A stretch of 7,448 bases of DNA from Candidatus Aegiribacteria sp. (GTDB lineage: Bacteria > Fermentibacterota > Fermentibacteria > Fermentibacterales > Fermentibacteraceae): positions 1-7,448 of the forward strand of contig DAOWAG010000053.1 of assembly GCA_030634715.1 (NCBI GenBank), in the 5' to 3' direction. Position numbers and translations under genes: made by a program. This document shows, in pieces, positions 6,495 through 7,448 of this stretch. Below the pieces are notes generated by a model. It did no database searches, had not been told where the DNA came from, and saw nothing but the letters and a program-made list of their open reading frames with translations. Each line of letters starts with the position of its first letter. The first letter of the stretch is position 1.

Positions 6495-6545
6495 GTGCGA
6501 TTGAATGACAGAACTCTGAAAACAGATATACCGGAAAGTAGCCTG

Positions 6546-7448
6546 ATGAATAGAGATAGCAGTCGCCCCGATTCCTACAGGGAAATCATTGCTGTTTCGC
6601 TTCCAATAATAGCCGGGATGGCCGGCAGAACAATAATGATGTTCTGTGACAGGCTGTTTCTCGCCCAACACAGTCAGCTTGAGCTTCAGGCAGCTCTACC
6701 GGCGGGGATTCTCAGTTTTACACTGCTCTGTATTTTTTACGGTACCGCCGGGTACGCAAGCACATTTGTGGCTCAATACTTCGGGGCAGGCGACAGGGAC
6801 GGATGCTCAAAAGCATTCGCCCAGGGGCTGTTTCTGACAATTTTCAGTGCTCCATTCCTTGCTTTTATGGCCATTCCAGGAAGTTTCCTTCTCGATCTCT
6901 CTCAGCACGCTCCCGAAGTTCTTGCCCTTGAAAAGACTTACTTCCGAATTATGATGTTCTCTGCAGCTGGACCTGTGTTTACTGTAGCTGCGGCCGCATT
7001 CTGGAATGGACGGGGGAAGACAGTTCCCGCCATGCTGGCAGTGCTTGCGGGCGCTGCATTAAACATCATTCTGGATTACCTGATGATATTCGGCAAAATG
7101 GGCTTCCCCGAGATGGGGATAAAGGGAGCGGCAATAGCCACCGCCATTTCATCGTTTGTCCCTGGCACCATTCTCACAATAGCGGCATTTTCGGGCAAAA
7201 TAGCCCGTCGATATAGAACAAGGGAGAATTTCAGGTTCTCCCGCGAGCTAACAGGCAGAATTATCAAGTTCGGCTTCCCTGCAGGTCTTCAGATCTTCAT
7301 GGATGTAGCCAGCTTTACAGTTTTTATCTTCATCGCCGGACGATTGAGCGTTTTGGATTTTACCGCGAACAATCTTGCCTTCAGCGTGTATAATCTGGCA
7401 TTCAACCCGCTTCTTGGATTCAGTTTTGCTACTACGGTAATAATTGGA
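6546..7448 (+). CDS. MATE-family efflux transporter, N-terminal part (3' end outside window)
   Basis: The first 301 codons of a multidrug and toxin extrusion (MATE, NorM-like) protein, an inner-membrane antiporter that expels cationic or amphipathic compounds using a sodium or proton gradient. Family members are usually about 440-480 residues, so roughly two thirds is present. The start ATG has GGAAAG seven bases upstream (6533-6538). Visible family features are VAQYFGAGDRD (75-85), NIILDYLMIFGKMGFP followed by GIKGAAIATAIS (173-202), the 'N-x-x-L-D-x-x-x-I-F-G' hallmark, and KFGFPAGLQIF (241-251) opening the second half. Several hydrophobic helices are evident and no frameshift is seen. The visible half starts with a short hydrophilic tail and a first helix at about 15-35. 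It is divergent from the TetR operon across a 153-base region, so shared control by the repressor is possible but unproven. Confidence 0.92.
   Translation, partial: MNRDSSRPDSYREIIAVSLPIIAGMAGRTIMMFCDRLFLAQHSQLELQAALPAGILSFTLLCIFYGTAGYASTFVAQYFGAGDRDGCSKAFAQGLFLTIFSAPFLAFMAIPGSFLLDLSQHAPEVLALEKTYFRIMMFSAAGPVFTVAAAAFWNGRGKTVPAMLAVLAGAALNIILDYLMIFGKMGFPEMGIKGAAIATAISSFVPGTILTIAAFSGKIARRYRTRENFRFSRELTGRIIKFGFPAGLQIFMDVASFTVFIFIAGRLSVLDFTANNLAFSVYNLAFNPLLGFSFATTVIIG

Noticed and set aside
6393..6671. Ninety-three extra in-frame codons upstream of the TetR start, which would give a 295-residue protein.
   Set aside because: The stretch crosses the operator, the promoter and the start of the divergent MATE gene, shows no TetR-like or other domain, and the ATG at 6392 has a proper ribosome site and begins the normal TetR N-terminus.
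7076..7267. A 63-codon minus-strand open frame within the MATE gene.
   Set aside because: It is antisense to an intact, motif-rich MATE coding sequence and resembles nothing recognisable.

Overview
The window looks like chromosomal DNA from a diderm (outer-membrane) bacterium of roughly balanced base composition. Evidence for two membranes is the tail of a TonB-dependent receptor, a second predicted outer-membrane beta-barrel, and a LolA-like periplasmic protein encoded beside a LolCDE/MacB-type ABC transporter. Cysteines in both predicted barrels and the overall style of the proteins would fit an anaerobe from the FCB group or a nearby candidate phylum (Fermentibacteria-like lineages came to mind). 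That placement is an impression, not something the sequence proves. I see no rRNA, tRNA, CRISPR array, insertion sequence or phage gene.

Layout. Positions 1-579 (+) hold the C-terminal end of a TonB-dependent receptor. After a 28-base convergent gap with no visible hairpin, positions 608-6392 (-) hold six tightly packed genes. In transcription order they are a TetR-family repressor (5784-6392), a LolA-like outer-membrane lipoprotein-sorting protein (5013-5783), two paralogous FtsX/LolC/E-type permeases (3749-5011 and 2521-3744), a LolD/MacB-type ATPase (1789-2505) and a predicted outer-membrane beta-barrel of unassigned family (608-1792). Every junction is an abutment, a short overlap or a gap of at most 15 bases, so this is almost certainly one operon. 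A 153-base intergenic region (6393-6545) separates it from a divergent MATE-family efflux pump (6546 to the window end, +), which is cut off by the window.

How the genes may work together. The five structural genes supply a part for each layer of the envelope: an ATPase and permease heterodimer in the inner membrane, a soluble carrier-like protein in the periplasm, and a barrel in the outer membrane. The inference is a dedicated Lol-like route moving a lipid, lipoprotein or hydrophobic compound between membranes, separate from housekeeping lipoprotein sorting. The operon promoter is unusually clear: TTGACA, 16 bases, TATAAT. Its -10 box and predicted start site lie inside an 11-base perfect inverted repeat, which is the expected arrangement for autorepression by the TetR protein encoded first in the operon. 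The divergent MATE pump suggests, but does not prove, that the inducer is a toxic or lipophilic small molecule.
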